A DNA stretch of 56,454 bases from CAZJBS01 sp964544475 (GCA_964544475.1 CAZJBS010000020.1:1-56454), one strand, 5' to 3'. Counted from the first letter of the stretch, positions 7,447-17,073 are shown. The notes: generated from the sequence alone by a model not told the origin. Program-made: numbers and translations.

Positions 7447-10400
7447 GGGTTGGTCCCGGATAATATGGTTCGCAATTCATCAAGCACGCGGTCTACGGCG
7501 TACTGACGGATGTAGGTGGTACGTTGATTCTCATTGAGCAGAAGAAGCGCCCGCTTGAGGTTGAGGACACACAGATTGGCATGTGGTCTGGCGTCCGTGA
7601 GTCGGCCGGCCCGGTGCGCCTCGACGGCCATCGCATGGTTCTTTCTCCAAGCCTCGGTATCGGTTTCGATGATCACGCCTCGGTCGGATGCCTCTGCGCC
7701 CATGTCGCCGGAGAGGCTTGTAGTCACCATGGACGAAACAGCCTTGTCAAGATACATCGACGCACCGGCGGTCTGGCCGGCCTCCGTTAGCGCCTTGTAA
7801 TGGTCGAGGTATACGCGCGCGGCATCCGCGCGGGTTGGCTGTTTCTCAACTTCTTCAAGCGCCACGAGGGATTTTGTCAGTCGCTCCTCTTTTATCGATG
7901 TTCCGGATAAGACTGACCGACCGGTGTCCGATCGGACTGATGATTGGGCCAGGCAGTCCTTCATGGATTGGATAACGTCATTCACGGTATAAAAGCGGCG
8001 TTCCGGGTCGGGATCCATCATACGTCGCACCAGCGACGCCACACCGGAGGGCACATCCGGACGGAGATCCGAGACGAGGGGAGTGTCTTTGCCGGACCAC
8101 ATCGAGTGAAGGAGGCCGATTGCATTGTCATCCTCGAATGGAGGCTGTCCGCACAAAGTTTCGAAACACACCACGCCGAGGGAGTAGATGTCGGCCCGCT
8201 GATCAACTTTACGTCCGGCGGCCTGTTCGGGCGCCATGTACATCAGCGTACCCACGATGGTATCGGCCTGCGTGATCGTTCCCAGGTCCAGCGAACGGGC
8301 GAGTCCGAAGTCCATGAGCACGACGCGGTCGCTCCAGGGAACGGGTAGTTGGCCGGAATAGCGCTTCGGCCGCGAGCCGGACGGAGTGCTTCTTTCTTTA
8401 CGAATGAATATGTTTTCCGTTTTGATATCTCTATGAATAATGCCATGGCCATGAATGAAGGCAAGAGCATCGGCCACGGGAAGAAGGGCTTCAAGGGCTG
8501 TGGTCCATGGAAGAGCGCCGAATTCGGCAATCCTTTTTGACAGGGGCTGGCCTTCGAGCAATTCCATACTGATGTAACCTCGTCCGGCGGCCTCGCCTGT
8601 TTCGTGGATCCGGACGATATTGGGATGGACGAGCGTGGTCATGAAGCGTCCCTCCCTAAGAAATCGAGTCCGATTCGTTTCTTTTTCGGTGAGCCGGGAT
8701 TGCAGCAGTTTGAGGGCCACGGTTTCTCCGGTGATGAAATTACGGGCCTGGAAGACCTCTCCCATTCCGCCTTCACCGATCTTGCGCAGGATCTTGAAAT
8801 GGCTGACATACCGCAATCGGCGATACTCCTTATAGTACCGCCGCCAGGAGATGCCCGCGTAAATCAATCCAAGCGCCAGTCCGGCCATGATGAAACGGAA
8901 CCACCATGTTTGCCAGTAATATGGCTGAATTACAATCGTGAGAAACGTGCCTGCCTCATTCCAGACGCCGTCGTTGTTGGAGGCCTTGACACGGAAGGTG
9001 TACGTGCCCGGATCGAGGTTGGTGTAACTGACGTAGCGACGGGTGTCGCAGTAGGTCCAGTCCCTGTCAAAACCATCAAGCCGGTAGGCATATCGGTTCT
9101 TGTGAGACGAGGAAAAACTGAGTGCCGCAAACTCAAAAGATAATATCCTGTCGTCCGGTCCGAGTGTTACATACTTCTTCCTCTGTATGGACGAATCCAG
9201 TAGTGCTTCTTTATTGTGGATTCTGAAAGATGTGAGAACGACAGGCGGCGGAACCAGGTTTTCGACAAGATCATCGGGATCAATCACATTCAGACCATCC
9301 AAATTCCCAAAATAGAGGCGGCCTTTCTTGTCCTGATGATAGGCCCCTTGGTTGAATTCGTTGGCGAGAAGTCCATCGTGAGTGTCGAATGTTCGAATAC
9401 GGCCAGTTGTTGGATCGTAGCGGGCCAAACCACGATTTGTACTCAACCATATCTGGCCATGATGATCGGTCAGCACGCCGTATATGATATCATCCGGTAA
9501 CCCATCCGTGGTCATGACTGTTCGAAAATCACCAGTTGTGAGGTTCAAGCCGTTCAAACCCCCTCCGTGCGTCCCAATCCATAACACGGTATCGGAACCG
9601 ACTATTTGATCGGTCATGCACCAGATAACATTGCTGGAGAGCGTGGAAGGGTTGGAAGGCTCGTGCAGAAATCGCTCGAACGTTCCGGACAACTGGTCGA
9701 ACCGATTGAGGCCATCATATGTGCCAATCCACATATCTCCTCTCCGGTCATAGTAAACTGCGTGAACCCGATTGTTGCTGATGCTTCCGGTGTCGTTTTC
9801 CGCAAACACGTATCGGCGGACAACGCGCCCCGAGTCTGTGTCAAAAAGATTCAGGCCGCGAGTTGTGCCAATCCAAAGCTGCTTCGAACCTGGCTTGGGC
9901 GCGATACAGAAAACCGTCGGGCCGGTCAGCGTCGAGTGGTCGTTTGGGTTTGATCTGTAATAGCTGAATCTGTGGGCTTTGCGATCAAAGTGGTTGAGGC
10001 CTCCGCCATTCGTTCCTATCCACAAATTCTCGTCGGCATCCAAGTAGAGGGAGAGAATACGATTGGAGTTCGGAGAGGAACCGGGGACGCCTTGTCGCAA
10101 CAAGCGGTTTTTTTCACTACGAGTGTTCCATACAAGAATTCCATCCAACGTCCCAAGGAATATTTCGGTTTCGGTCACGTGGATGGCCGTCACCTGAGCC
10201 GTCGTAAGGTAATTATTCGACGAAGTTGATGGATTTCCAAGGCGTTTTTCGTATCGATCAATTTTGAACACTCCTTTGACATCGGAGCCGATCCAGACCG
10301 TGCCACGCCTATCCTGAAACAAAGCTGGAATGTGGGTGACGGCCTTGCCTCCCGTTCCCAAGAGGTTGATTTGACAGACGGAACCCATTTGGTTGATTTT

Positions 10401-11303
10401 GTACAACCCTGTTTGACTTGTGCCCACCCACATGTTGCTTTCATGGTCCGCCAGCAAGGAAGATATGACAGGGTAGGGATGGTCTGAGGATAGAGGAATC
10501 ACGCTGTGCTTGCGATCAATGAGGTTGACACGTATGAGGCCCCGCATGGATCCCAACCAGCACGTGTCCCCCCTCAGGACAATTTCGTTGATGCTGTTGA
10601 TCGATGTATCGGACCCCGTTGCAAAATCCAAGTGGGCGAACGTATCGGACACCGGATCAAGGATGTCCAGCCCTCTGCGCGTGCCGACCAGCACGAACCG
10701 GTCACGCCATATTGAAACTGCATTGACAATGGCATTGCTGAGCCGGCCCTGCGAAGCCGCATAGCGACGACATCGGCCGGTCTTCGGATCAAATCTGTTC
10801 AAGCCGTTCTGAGTCCCGATCCAAATCATGCCGTCCCGACCCGATGAGGCGATGGAGAAAATCGTGTTATGACTCAGCGACGATGTATCCGATGGAATGG
10901 AGAAGTATCGTCTGATCGATCTGGTCGACGGATTGAGTCTGTTCAGGCCACGCTGGGTACCGATCCAGATCACGGAGTCGGTTGCGTACAGTGATTGAAT
11001 CGAATTATCGGACAATGAGCTGGAATCGTCCGAACGGTACTGCATCAGTGTTGCGCCATAGCCGTCATAGAACGACAATCCGGCAAACGTACCGACAAGC
11101 AATAAACCGGATGGGTCCTGCGAAATCGCCCTGATGGACTGATTGGGAAGCTCGATGGCACAGGACACCGCCGATTCCGTTGCACCGTTCTGCGCCTGCG
11201 CCTGGAGCATGGACAAAGTGAGGACCATACCACGCATAACAAAAGTCCAGCCCTTGATGTCAAGGACTGGACTTCTTCGCTTCGTTGTACACGAAACCGA
11301 CAT
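7443..11303 (-). CDS. Propeller/Y_Y_Y sensor fused to a Ser/Thr protein kinase
   Basis: A 1286-residue one-pass membrane receptor kinase. A signal sequence (MRGMVLTLSMLQAQAQ, from residue 23) is followed by many two-component-regulator propeller repeats (motifs of the type WIGT..GLNR, to about 700) and a Y_Y_Y domain (about 720-790). A membrane helix (about 800-820) and a Hanks-type kinase domain (about 834-1115) follow: GEGGMGEV loop, VALKLL lysine, HRDIKTEN (near 955), DFG (near 998) and APEQ. An alpha-helical, possibly TPR-like tail ends the protein. The front end is the type usually attached to histidine kinases. The first ATG forms TAATG with the preceding lipoprotein gene; an internal ATG at 11237 is an alternative start that gives a cleaner signal peptide. 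Signalling to the downstream GAF activator is a reasonable inference. Confidence 0.93.
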   Translation of the reverse strand: MSVSCTTKRRSPVLDIKGWTFVMRGMVLTLSMLQAQAQNGATESAVSCAIELPNQSIRAISQDPSGLLLVGTFAGLSFYDGYGATLMQYRSDDSSSLSDNSIQSLYATDSVIWIGTQRGLNRLNPSTRSIRRYFSIPSDTSSLSHNTIFSIASSGRDGMIWIGTQNGLNRFDPKTGRCRRYAASQGRLSNAIVNAVSIWRDRFVLVGTRRGLDILDPVSDTFAHLDFATGSDTSINSINEIVLRGDTCWLGSMRGLIRVNLIDRKHSVIPLSSDHPYPVISSLLADHESNMWVGTSQTGLYKINQMGSVCQINLLGTGGKAVTHIPALFQDRRGTVWIGSDVKGVFKIDRYEKRLGNPSTSSNNYLTTAQVTAIHVTETEIFLGTLDGILVWNTRSEKNRLLRQGVPGSSPNSNRILSLYLDADENLWIGTNGGGLNHFDRKAHRFSYYRSNPNDHSTLTGPTVFCIAPKPGSKQLWIGTTRGLNLFDTDSGRVVRRYVFAENDTGSISNNRVHAVYYDRRGDMWIGTYDGLNRFDQLSGTFERFLHEPSNPSTLSSNVIWCMTDQIVGSDTVLWIGTHGGGLNGLNLTTGDFRTVMTTDGLPDDIIYGVLTDHHGQIWLSTNRGLARYDPTTGRIRTFDTHDGLLANEFNQGAYHQDKKGRLYFGNLDGLNVIDPDDLVENLVPPPVVLTSFRIHNKEALLDSSIQRKKYVTLGPDDRILSFEFAALSFSSSHKNRYAYRLDGFDRDWTYCDTRRYVSYTNLDPGTYTFRVKASNNDGVWNEAGTFLTIVIQPYYWQTWWFRFIMAGLALGLIYAGISWRRYYKEYRRLRYVSHFKILRKIGEGGMGEVFQARNFITGETVALKLLQSRLTEKETNRTRFLREGRFMTTLVHPNIVRIHETGEAAGRGYISMELLEGQPLSKRIAEFGALPWTTALEALLPVADALAFIHGHGIIHRDIKTENIFIRKERSTPSGSRPKRYSGQLPVPWSDRVVLMDFGLARSLDLGTITQADTIVGTLMYMAPEQAAGRKVDQRADIYSLGVVCFETLCGQPPFEDDNAIGLLHSMWSGKDTPLVSDLRPDVPSGVASLVRRMMDPDPERRFYTVNDVIQSMKDCLAQSSVRSDTGRSVLSGTSIKEERLTKSLVALEEVEKQPTRADAARVYLDHYKALTEAGQTAGASMYLDKAVSSMVTTSLSGDMGAEASDRGVIIETDTEAWRKNHAMAVEAHRAGRLTDARPHANLCVLNLKRALLLLNENQRTTYIRQYAVDRVLDELRTILSGTNP

Positions 11304-11929
11304 TAATCCGAAGGTGGATCTTCTTGTATTGGAGGCAGCCCGATCGTGATATACAGATAAGAAACGTACGTTGCGTTGTAGAGCGGGGTAGTCTCCTTCT
11401 GAAGTACGAGCTCCAATCTCGGCATGTCACCGCCATCGGCCGGCGTGGCGTCGCTATATGTGAACGAACAACTCCGCTCGGTCGATATGATGTTTCCATT
11501 GAGCTTCCACGTATATAGCATGGATGGAAGTACCGGCGCCGTATACGTGTGAACGATGTCGGGCGAAGAGGCAGTCCTGAAGATGTGAATACCGCGACCA
11601 ACGAGTTGCCCGTTTTGCCGGAGACTGCAGCTTCGATAACAGGCCGCGTTCGTATGGGCATCCTGAATGATCATGCCACCATAGGGCCAGTACTCTGAGT
11701 AGTACAGGAACGGATCCAAACTGTAGTTGCAGGGAGGATTGTTACCACCGGGACCGTCATCGTCCTCCACAATCACGGGACCGTTGATGGGGTCAAATTC
11801 AGCTCCTGCATATTTCCAAAAAGAAACTCCGTCCGCGGTCACACTATCTGCCGACTCATCGCTGCTACACCCTTGAAACAAGGTTAGTGAAAGGGCCATA
11901 GCGATGGCAAGAAGCATCGGTGTTTTCAT
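11303..11929 (-). CDS. Predicted lipoprotein leading the receptor-kinase operon
   Basis: A 208-residue protein with a clear lipoprotein signal (MKTPMLLAIAMALSLTLFQGC, lipobox FQGC, Cys at 21) and a purine-rich site (GGGAGAAC) before the ATG. The mature part has a stretch rich in Asp/Gly/Pro (VEDDDGPGGNNPP) and a beta-rich region with two further cysteines (NAACYRSCSL). It includes a segment, YTWKLNGNIISTERSCSF, that reads like an Ig- or PKD-type strand pattern. The stop codon shares a base with the start of the receptor kinase (TAATG), so the two are probably co-expressed. It may be a periplasmic partner or ligand-presenting subunit for the propeller sensor. That role is inferred from position only. 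Confidence 0.8.
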   Translation of the reverse strand: MKTPMLLAIAMALSLTLFQGCSSDESADSVTADGVSFWKYAGAEFDPINGPVIVEDDDGPGGNNPPCNYSLDPFLYYSEYWPYGGMIIQDAHTNAACYRSCSLRQNGQLVGRGIHIFRTASSPDIVHTYTAPVLPSMLYTWKLNGNIISTERSCSFTYSDATPADGGDMPRLELVLQKETTPLYNATYVSYLYITIGLPPIQEDPPSD

Positions 11930-11977
11930 ACTGTTCTCCCGTTCGTTTTGTTAGTTTGCCGCTGGATAACTAAAGGC

Positions 11978-12006
11978 AATGTATAGTAAGCCTATCGCAG
12001 AATCAA
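11978..12006 (-). promoter_or_regulatory. Candidate sigma-70-type promoter for the lipoprotein/receptor-kinase operon
   Basis: Read on the minus strand, TTGATT (12006-12001) is followed after 17 bases by TACATT (11983-11978), overlapping an alternative TATACA. This gives a leader of about 40 nt to the ATG at 11929. The surrounding 280 bp (11930-12217) is AT-rich and otherwise shows no gene. The match is modest. Confidence 0.35.
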
Positions 12007-12222
12007 GATTGATTGTTGCACATAGCATGCAAAGGTCGCGCCATGTCTCAGCAATCATTGGGGCTGCGTAGAATTTGAAGATAATGTAATTCCTTACAAA
12101 TTCGGAATGGCAATGTTGAATTATTGAACGCGGCGAGGTCAATTGGTTGAACTTGACCCCATCGATGCGATTGGATACACTTTGTTGAACTTCAATGAGT
12201 TCGAAATTACGATGCGCAAAAC

Positions 12223-12254
12223 AAAAAAGGCCGCTTCCCGAGTGGGAAACGGCC
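12223..12254 (-). terminator. Rho-independent terminator ending the dcw operon
   Basis: On the minus strand an 11-bp stem (GGCCGTTTCCC with GGGAAGCGGCC, one G-T wobble, 4-nt loop) is followed by six T residues, then TGTTTTG. It lies about 20 bp after the ftsZ stop and closes the whole division cluster. Confidence 0.93.
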
Positions 12255-12276
12255 CTGATTCCATCGGGGTTATGGA

Positions 12277-13524
12277 CTAGTGTCCTTCGGAGAACTTTTT
12301 CAGTTTGGTGTGGTTGCGAAGAAACGTCGGAATATTGCGGTCTTCGTTGTCCGTGCCTGTTTTCTGAAGCAGGCCCTGGGACGGGATATCCACCTCTTCG
12401 ATTTCGGTTTCGATCCGTTGAATGGCCGGTTTTTCCAGCGTTTTGTATTTGTTGGCTTTGGCATCGACGGCGTGATCGTAATTCTCATAAATCTGCTTGA
12501 TGCTGCGCCGGGAGAGGGACATGCTTTCCTGGGGCCGGGACTCCTCTTCATGGGCGCGACGCGCCTGCTTGCGATGCAGACCGGCGGCAATCACGGTCAC
12601 GTGCACTTCGTTCTTCAGCGAATCGTCCACCGCCCATCCCCAGATGACATCCGCGTCTTCGCCGGCAACCGACGTGATCATGGTCGAAACCTCATTCACT
12701 TCTTCCGTCGTAAAATCGGGCGGACACACCAGGTTCAACAGAATGCCCGACGCGCCTTCGATGTGCGTCTCTTCGAGCAGGGGTGAATTCATCGCCTGTT
12801 GTACGGCGTCCTTGCCGCGGTTTTCTCCGGAGCCGACGCCCAATCCGATGATGGCATCGCCGGCGCCCAGCATGACCTTCTTGACGTCGGCAAAATCGAC
12901 ATTGACATAACCGGGGCTGGTGACCAGGTCGGAGATGCCGCGGGTGGCGCGGTACAGGACGTCGTCGGCGGCTTTGAACGCCTCCCGGAACGGCGTGCCT
13001 TTAGGCATCACCGTGAGCAGTTTTTCATTCGGGATGACAATCAGCGTGTCGACGTACGATCGCAGGGATTCCACGCCGCGCACGGCCTGGTTCATGCGTT
13101 TCGGCTGTTCGAAGGCAAAAGGTTTGGTCACGATGGCGACGGTCAGCGCCCCGAGGCCCTTGGCGATTTCGGCAATCACGGGCGCCGCGCCCGTACCCGT
13201 GCCCCCGCCCATGCCGCACGTGATAAAGACCATGTCCGAGCCCTCGAGAACGCTCTTGATCTGGTCGATATCCTCTTCGGCGGCGCGTTTGCCCGTGTCG
13301 GGATTGGATCCCGCGCCCAGGCCGCGCGTGAGCATCTTGCCGATTTGAATCCGGTGATTGGCCTTGTTCATTTCGAGCGCCTGAACATCCGTGTTGATGG
13401 CGATGAATTCGACCCCGACCAGGCTCGATTCGATCATGCCGTTCACGGCGTTGCACCCGCCGCCGCCAATGCCGACGATGCGCATTTTGGCGCCGTATTC
13501 TCTTGATTCGTCGTAAGAGATCAT
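12277..13524 (-). CDS. ftsZ: Cell division GTPase FtsZ
   Basis: The tubulin-like GTPase that forms the Z-ring at mid-cell. The 415-residue protein has the nucleotide-binding loop GGGCNAV near residue 21 and the tubulin signature GGGTGTGAAP near 104-113. The N-terminal GTPase and C-terminal domains are of normal length (to about 320). A linker of about 70 residues follows, ending in the conserved C-terminal peptide (IPTFLRNH) that binds FtsA; a further 10 residues (TKLKKFSEGH) follow it, slightly unusual for FtsZ. A strong GGAGGAG site precedes the ATG. It is the last gene of the dcw run, 62 bp after ftsA. Confidence 0.98.
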   Translation of the reverse strand: MISYDESREYGAKMRIVGIGGGGCNAVNGMIESSLVGVEFIAINTDVQALEMNKANHRIQIGKMLTRGLGAGSNPDTGKRAAEEDIDQIKSVLEGSDMVFITCGMGGGTGTGAAPVIAEIAKGLGALTVAIVTKPFAFEQPKRMNQAVRGVESLRSYVDTLIVIPNEKLLTVMPKGTPFREAFKAADDVLYRATRGISDLVTSPGYVNVDFADVKKVMLGAGDAIIGLGVGSGENRGKDAVQQAMNSPLLEETHIEGASGILLNLVCPPDFTTEEVNEVSTMITSVAGEDADVIWGWAVDDSLKNEVHVTVIAAGLHRKQARRAHEEESRPQESMSLSRRSIKQIYENYDHAVDAKANKYKTLEKPAIQRIETEIEEVDIPSQGLLQKTGTDNEDRNIPTFLRNHTKLKKFSEGH

Positions 13525-13586
13525 AACTCCTCCGAGTTGGTTTGCTTTTCTCTGACTATTACGAAATATCCTTTGTTGGTCTGGTA

Positions 13587-14909
13587 TTAAAAGAATTCGT
13601 CCATCCAGCGCCGCATGCGCTCCATGATCTTGGCGTACTGTTTGTTGTCGCTGCTGTTGTGCAAATGATGCTCGTCCGTGGCGCCGTCACCCGCCGCCGT
13701 GGCGCCGGTCGATTCGCGGTCCTCGTTGCTTTCCTGAACGTCATGAAAATCCCCTTCGGCATCGATACCGTCCTTTTTCACGCCATAATGAATGAGACCG
13801 ACGCCGGTGGCATAGATCGGACTGCCTGCGGTGTCCATCAACCCGCCCAGGCCGCGGGGATACCCGATCCGTACGGGCACTTTGAAAATTTCCGTGGCCA
13901 GTTCCACTGTGCCCGGCAATAACGAACCGCCGCCCGTCAGGACGACGCCGGCATTCATCAGGCTGAGCAGTTTGTTGGTTTGCATGCGATAATACACGAG
14001 ATTGAAAATTTCCTGCATGCGCGCTTCGATAATTTTCGTCAGAAAACGCCGCTGGATATCGCGCGTGCCGCGGCCGCCGACGATGGGAATCGGGACGGTT
14101 TCCGCTTCGTCCACAAGCGCCTGCATGGCGCAGCCGTGAAATTTCTTGATTTCTTCCGCCTTGTCATAGGCGGTCTTCATGACAATGGAAATGTCGTTGG
14201 TGACCTGCTGGCCGGCCAGACCGATCATGTCCGTGTCACGGATGCTGCCGTCAAAGAACATGGCAATGTCCGTCGTGCCGCCGCCGATGTCGATCAATGC
14301 CACGCCGAGTTCCTGCTCCTCGACATCGAGCACCGCGTAGCTTGACGCGAGCGGCTCCAGCACGAGATCTTTGACTTCGAAACCCGCCCGATTGACGCAC
14401 CGGAATATGTTTTGAGCGGACGCGACCGCGCCGGTGACGATGTGGGCTTCGACTTCGAGCCGCGTGCCGGTGAGACCGATGGGATTGCGAATGCCTTCCT
14501 GCTGATCCACAATGAATTCCTGGGGAATGACATGGATGATCTCGCGATCCATCGGCATCGTGATCGCCTTCGCGCCGTCAATGACGCGGCGCACGTCGTC
14601 TTCGGTGATTTCATGGTCGTCACGGCCCACGGAGACGACGGCATTGCTGTTGATGCCGCGGATGTGATCGCCGGCAATACCGACGTACACGGCATGGACC
14701 TTGACGCCGGCCATCAATTCGGCCTGGTTCATCGCCTTGCGGATCGATTCGACCGTGTGCTCGATATTGACCACCATGCCGCGTTTCAAGCCCACGGAGG
14801 GATAAGATCCAAGGCCGATCAGTTTGACTTCCTTGCCGGTGACCTCGGCGATCAGCGCGGCAATCTTCGTCGTGCCGATGTCCAGTCCTGCAATGATTCT
14901 ATTTTTCAT
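13587..14909 (-). CDS. ftsA: Cell division protein FtsA
   Basis: The actin-like membrane tether for FtsZ. The 440-residue protein has phosphate-binding motifs LDIGTTKIAALIAEV (near 9), ALIDIGGGTTDIA (near 205) and VVLTGGGSLLPG (near 325), and the 1C domain between. The C-terminal 60 residues are a low-complexity acidic/Ser/His linker followed by a short amphipathic helix (MERMRRWMDEFF) fitting the usual membrane-targeting sequence. AGGTG precedes the ATG. It sits in the standard place between ftsQ and ftsZ. Confidence 0.97.
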   Translation of the reverse strand: MKNRIIAGLDIGTTKIAALIAEVTGKEVKLIGLGSYPSVGLKRGMVVNIEHTVESIRKAMNQAELMAGVKVHAVYVGIAGDHIRGINSNAVVSVGRDDHEITEDDVRRVIDGAKAITMPMDREIIHVIPQEFIVDQQEGIRNPIGLTGTRLEVEAHIVTGAVASAQNIFRCVNRAGFEVKDLVLEPLASSYAVLDVEEQELGVALIDIGGGTTDIAMFFDGSIRDTDMIGLAGQQVTNDISIVMKTAYDKAEEIKKFHGCAMQALVDEAETVPIPIVGGRGTRDIQRRFLTKIIEARMQEIFNLVYYRMQTNKLLSLMNAGVVLTGGGSLLPGTVELATEIFKVPVRIGYPRGLGGLMDTAGSPIYATGVGLIHYGVKKDGIDAEGDFHDVQESNEDRESTGATAAGDGATDEHHLHNSSDNKQYAKIMERMRRWMDEFF

Positions 14910-14980
14910 AACGCACCTGTGAAGTTAAGAAAACGCAACATGTTTTTGTCGTCTGTGTTTTCAAGATGCCGCCCTTTGAT

Positions 14981-16144
14981 TCAGAATTTTCCCGTTCTTC
15001 GAACAACGATTTGTCCATCGAAGCGCAGATCAATCTCCCGGACATGCCTGAGTTCGGGATTTTGCCTGAAATAATTGGCCGCGGCGTTCAGATAAATAAT
15101 CGTCCTTACGGAGTGCTCATCGTCCACGCGGAACGCCGTTCTTACGTTATTGAGATATACGATGAAGTCATCCTTCTGAACATTGATTTCACTGATTTCG
15201 TAAAACAGTGATTCCTGAACGTCGCGCACGCGGCCCATGAATTTCAGAATCGCCATGAGCTTTGGTGAATTCAGCGGGCGCCCGACCTGCGGGTTCACAA
15301 CCAATCCGGTGACCACCGGCAGGTTGTAGATCATGTTGGAACGCAGTTTGGGTAATGTGAACCCGGATTCATCGACGGCGTACACATCCTCGCCGGTTAC
15401 AAAGGCAAACGGCTGCCGTTCGTAGACCGTGATCACGATGCTCGAAGGATAACTGCGGCTGACGGCGACGTGGCGTACCAGCGGGTTGGTTTTGATGCGA
15501 TCGGCGGTACGGACGACGTCGACCTGGCTCAGCCTTAATCCGTTTTCGATATCGGCCAGCCGCAGAATTTCATCCTTCGTCAGAATGCTGTTGTCACGCA
15601 CGTAGACATTTTGCACGGTGAAGAGCGGTGAATCCACGACCCATTCCTGCCAATTAAACAAAAGCAACGCCATCAAAGACAGGATGACCACGGAGGCGAT
15701 TTTAAACCGGCGTTTCCGCCGCTCATGGAGTAAGCGGGCCCTTTCGCGGTCCTCGGGCGTTTCCGGCCGGTGCCTGTGACGGGATTCTTCGCTGAGATAA
15801 AAGCCGTCGGCAAAATCACGGTTGATGATCAGACGTTCCGAATCCTTGCGGAGCAGTTCATTGGTGTCCGGCTCGGGTGGCTCTTCCGGAACTTCGGTCG
15901 GCAGAGGAATATCCTCCGGCACCGACGAGACAGGATCTGCCGCTTTTTCCACAACCGCGATTTCTTCGTTGTCCTTCGGCCGGGACATCAGAATGGGGTT
16001 TTCAAAATTCTTGACGAACGACACGGGGGTTTCATCGGAAGGGACTTCCGAGCGTTCCAGCGGGGACTCAAACGATGATCGTTTTTCGAGTAAAGCGCCC
16101 GCAAACAAGTCGGTTTGTGAGGTTTCACGTTTCCTTCTGATCAT
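14981..16144 (-). CDS. ftsQ: Cell division protein FtsQ/DivIB with a long cytoplasmic tail
   Basis: A bitopic divisome protein that recruits FtsL and FtsB. It has 387 residues: a charged, probably disordered N-terminal region of about 145 residues, one membrane helix (about 147-167, IASVVILSLMALLLF), a POTRA domain (about 173-245; FTVQNVYVRDNSILTKDEIL, YPSSIVITVYER) and the FtsQ beta domain. Typical FtsQ tails before the helix are shorter, so the extension is notable. The start overlaps the murB stop by 4 bases (ATGA). Confidence 0.92.
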   Translation of the reverse strand: MIRRKRETSQTDLFAGALLEKRSSFESPLERSEVPSDETPVSFVKNFENPILMSRPKDNEEIAVVEKAADPVSSVPEDIPLPTEVPEEPPEPDTNELLRKDSERLIINRDFADGFYLSEESRHRHRPETPEDRERARLLHERRKRRFKIASVVILSLMALLLFNWQEWVVDSPLFTVQNVYVRDNSILTKDEILRLADIENGLRLSQVDVVRTADRIKTNPLVRHVAVSRSYPSSIVITVYERQPFAFVTGEDVYAVDESGFTLPKLRSNMIYNLPVVTGLVVNPQVGRPLNSPKLMAILKFMGRVRDVQESLFYEISEINVQKDDFIVYLNNVRTAFRVDDEHSVRTIIYLNAAANYFRQNPELRHVREIDLRFDGQIVVRRTGKF

Positions 16145-17073
16145 ACCGTTCCGACGACGTGGAGGTCGTCCTCCGTAAATCCGACCAATTTGACTTCCAA
16201 TTCCAGCGACACGCGATGGGTCGTGAAGACCGCCTGTCGTACCCTTCGGATGATCTCGAATACGTCCCGCGCCGTGGCGTGATTTTCATTGACGATGAAA
16301 TTGGCGTGTTTGTCGGAAACCGCCGCCCCGCCGATGCGCATACCTTTGAGGTCGCAGCTTTCGATCAACTGCGCGGCATACTGTCCCGGCGGGTTCTTGA
16401 ACACGCTGCCCGAACTCGGCAGATTGATCGGCTGGGTTTGCTGGCGTTTCTTCATGAATTCCTTGCGCCGCGCCGCCAGCGTTTCCGGATCGCCGGGTTC
16501 GAGTAGTAGATCCGCCGACAGCAACACGATACCTTCATCATCAAACGTTTCAACATGGCGGTATTCAAACCGGATGTCCTTGCGTCCCAGCGAGGTCAGC
16601 GTGCCATTCCGGAACATCGTAACCGTGTCCACCACATCGGCCATTTCCCGTCCGTGGCAACCGGCGTTCATCTTCAACGCCCCGCCGACCGTTCCCGGGA
16701 TGCCGGCAAACATCTCGATGCCGGCGAGGGCATTTTTTTCGCATTCCAATACGAGTCGGGGCATGGTCACGCCGGTTCCAACGGTGACGCGGCGGCCATC
16801 AAAACGCGTGTCGGCGCAGGCTTTGGACAAGTCCAGAATCACGCCGCGGTAGCCGTCATCACTGACCAGGAGATTGCTGCCCTTGCCAAGCACGAAGTAC
16901 GGCAGGCCGTTGCGGGAGCAGTAATCGGCCAACTGGATGAGATCGTCCGTCGATTCGGGCACACAATAGACATCCGCCGGCCCGCCAATCTGGTACCATG
17001 TGTGATTGGACAGCGGCGCGTTCTCTTCAACGACGCCTTTGTGGATCTTTCGTATTTCGGTGACGTGATTCAT
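16141..17073 (-). CDS. murB: UDP-N-acetylenolpyruvoylglucosamine reductase MurB
   Basis: A cytoplasmic FAD enzyme that reduces UDP-GlcNAc-enolpyruvate to UDP-MurNAc, the second committed step of peptidoglycan precursor synthesis. The 310-residue protein has the FAD-binding pattern LGKGSNLLVSDDGYRG near 60, GIPGTVGGALKMNAGCHG near 125, the catalytic-serine segment SSGSVFKNPPG near 222 and the late Glu segment (NFIVNENHA). The length suits the shorter type. It overlaps both murC and ftsQ by 4 bases. Confidence 0.97.
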   Translation of the reverse strand: MNHVTEIRKIHKGVVEENAPLSNHTWYQIGGPADVYCVPESTDDLIQLADYCSRNGLPYFVLGKGSNLLVSDDGYRGVILDLSKACADTRFDGRRVTVGTGVTMPRLVLECEKNALAGIEMFAGIPGTVGGALKMNAGCHGREMADVVDTVTMFRNGTLTSLGRKDIRFEYRHVETFDDEGIVLLSADLLLEPGDPETLAARRKEFMKKRQQTQPINLPSSGSVFKNPPGQYAAQLIESCDLKGMRIGGAAVSDKHANFIVNENHATARDVFEIIRRVRQAVFTTHRVSLELEVKLVGFTEDDLHVVGTV

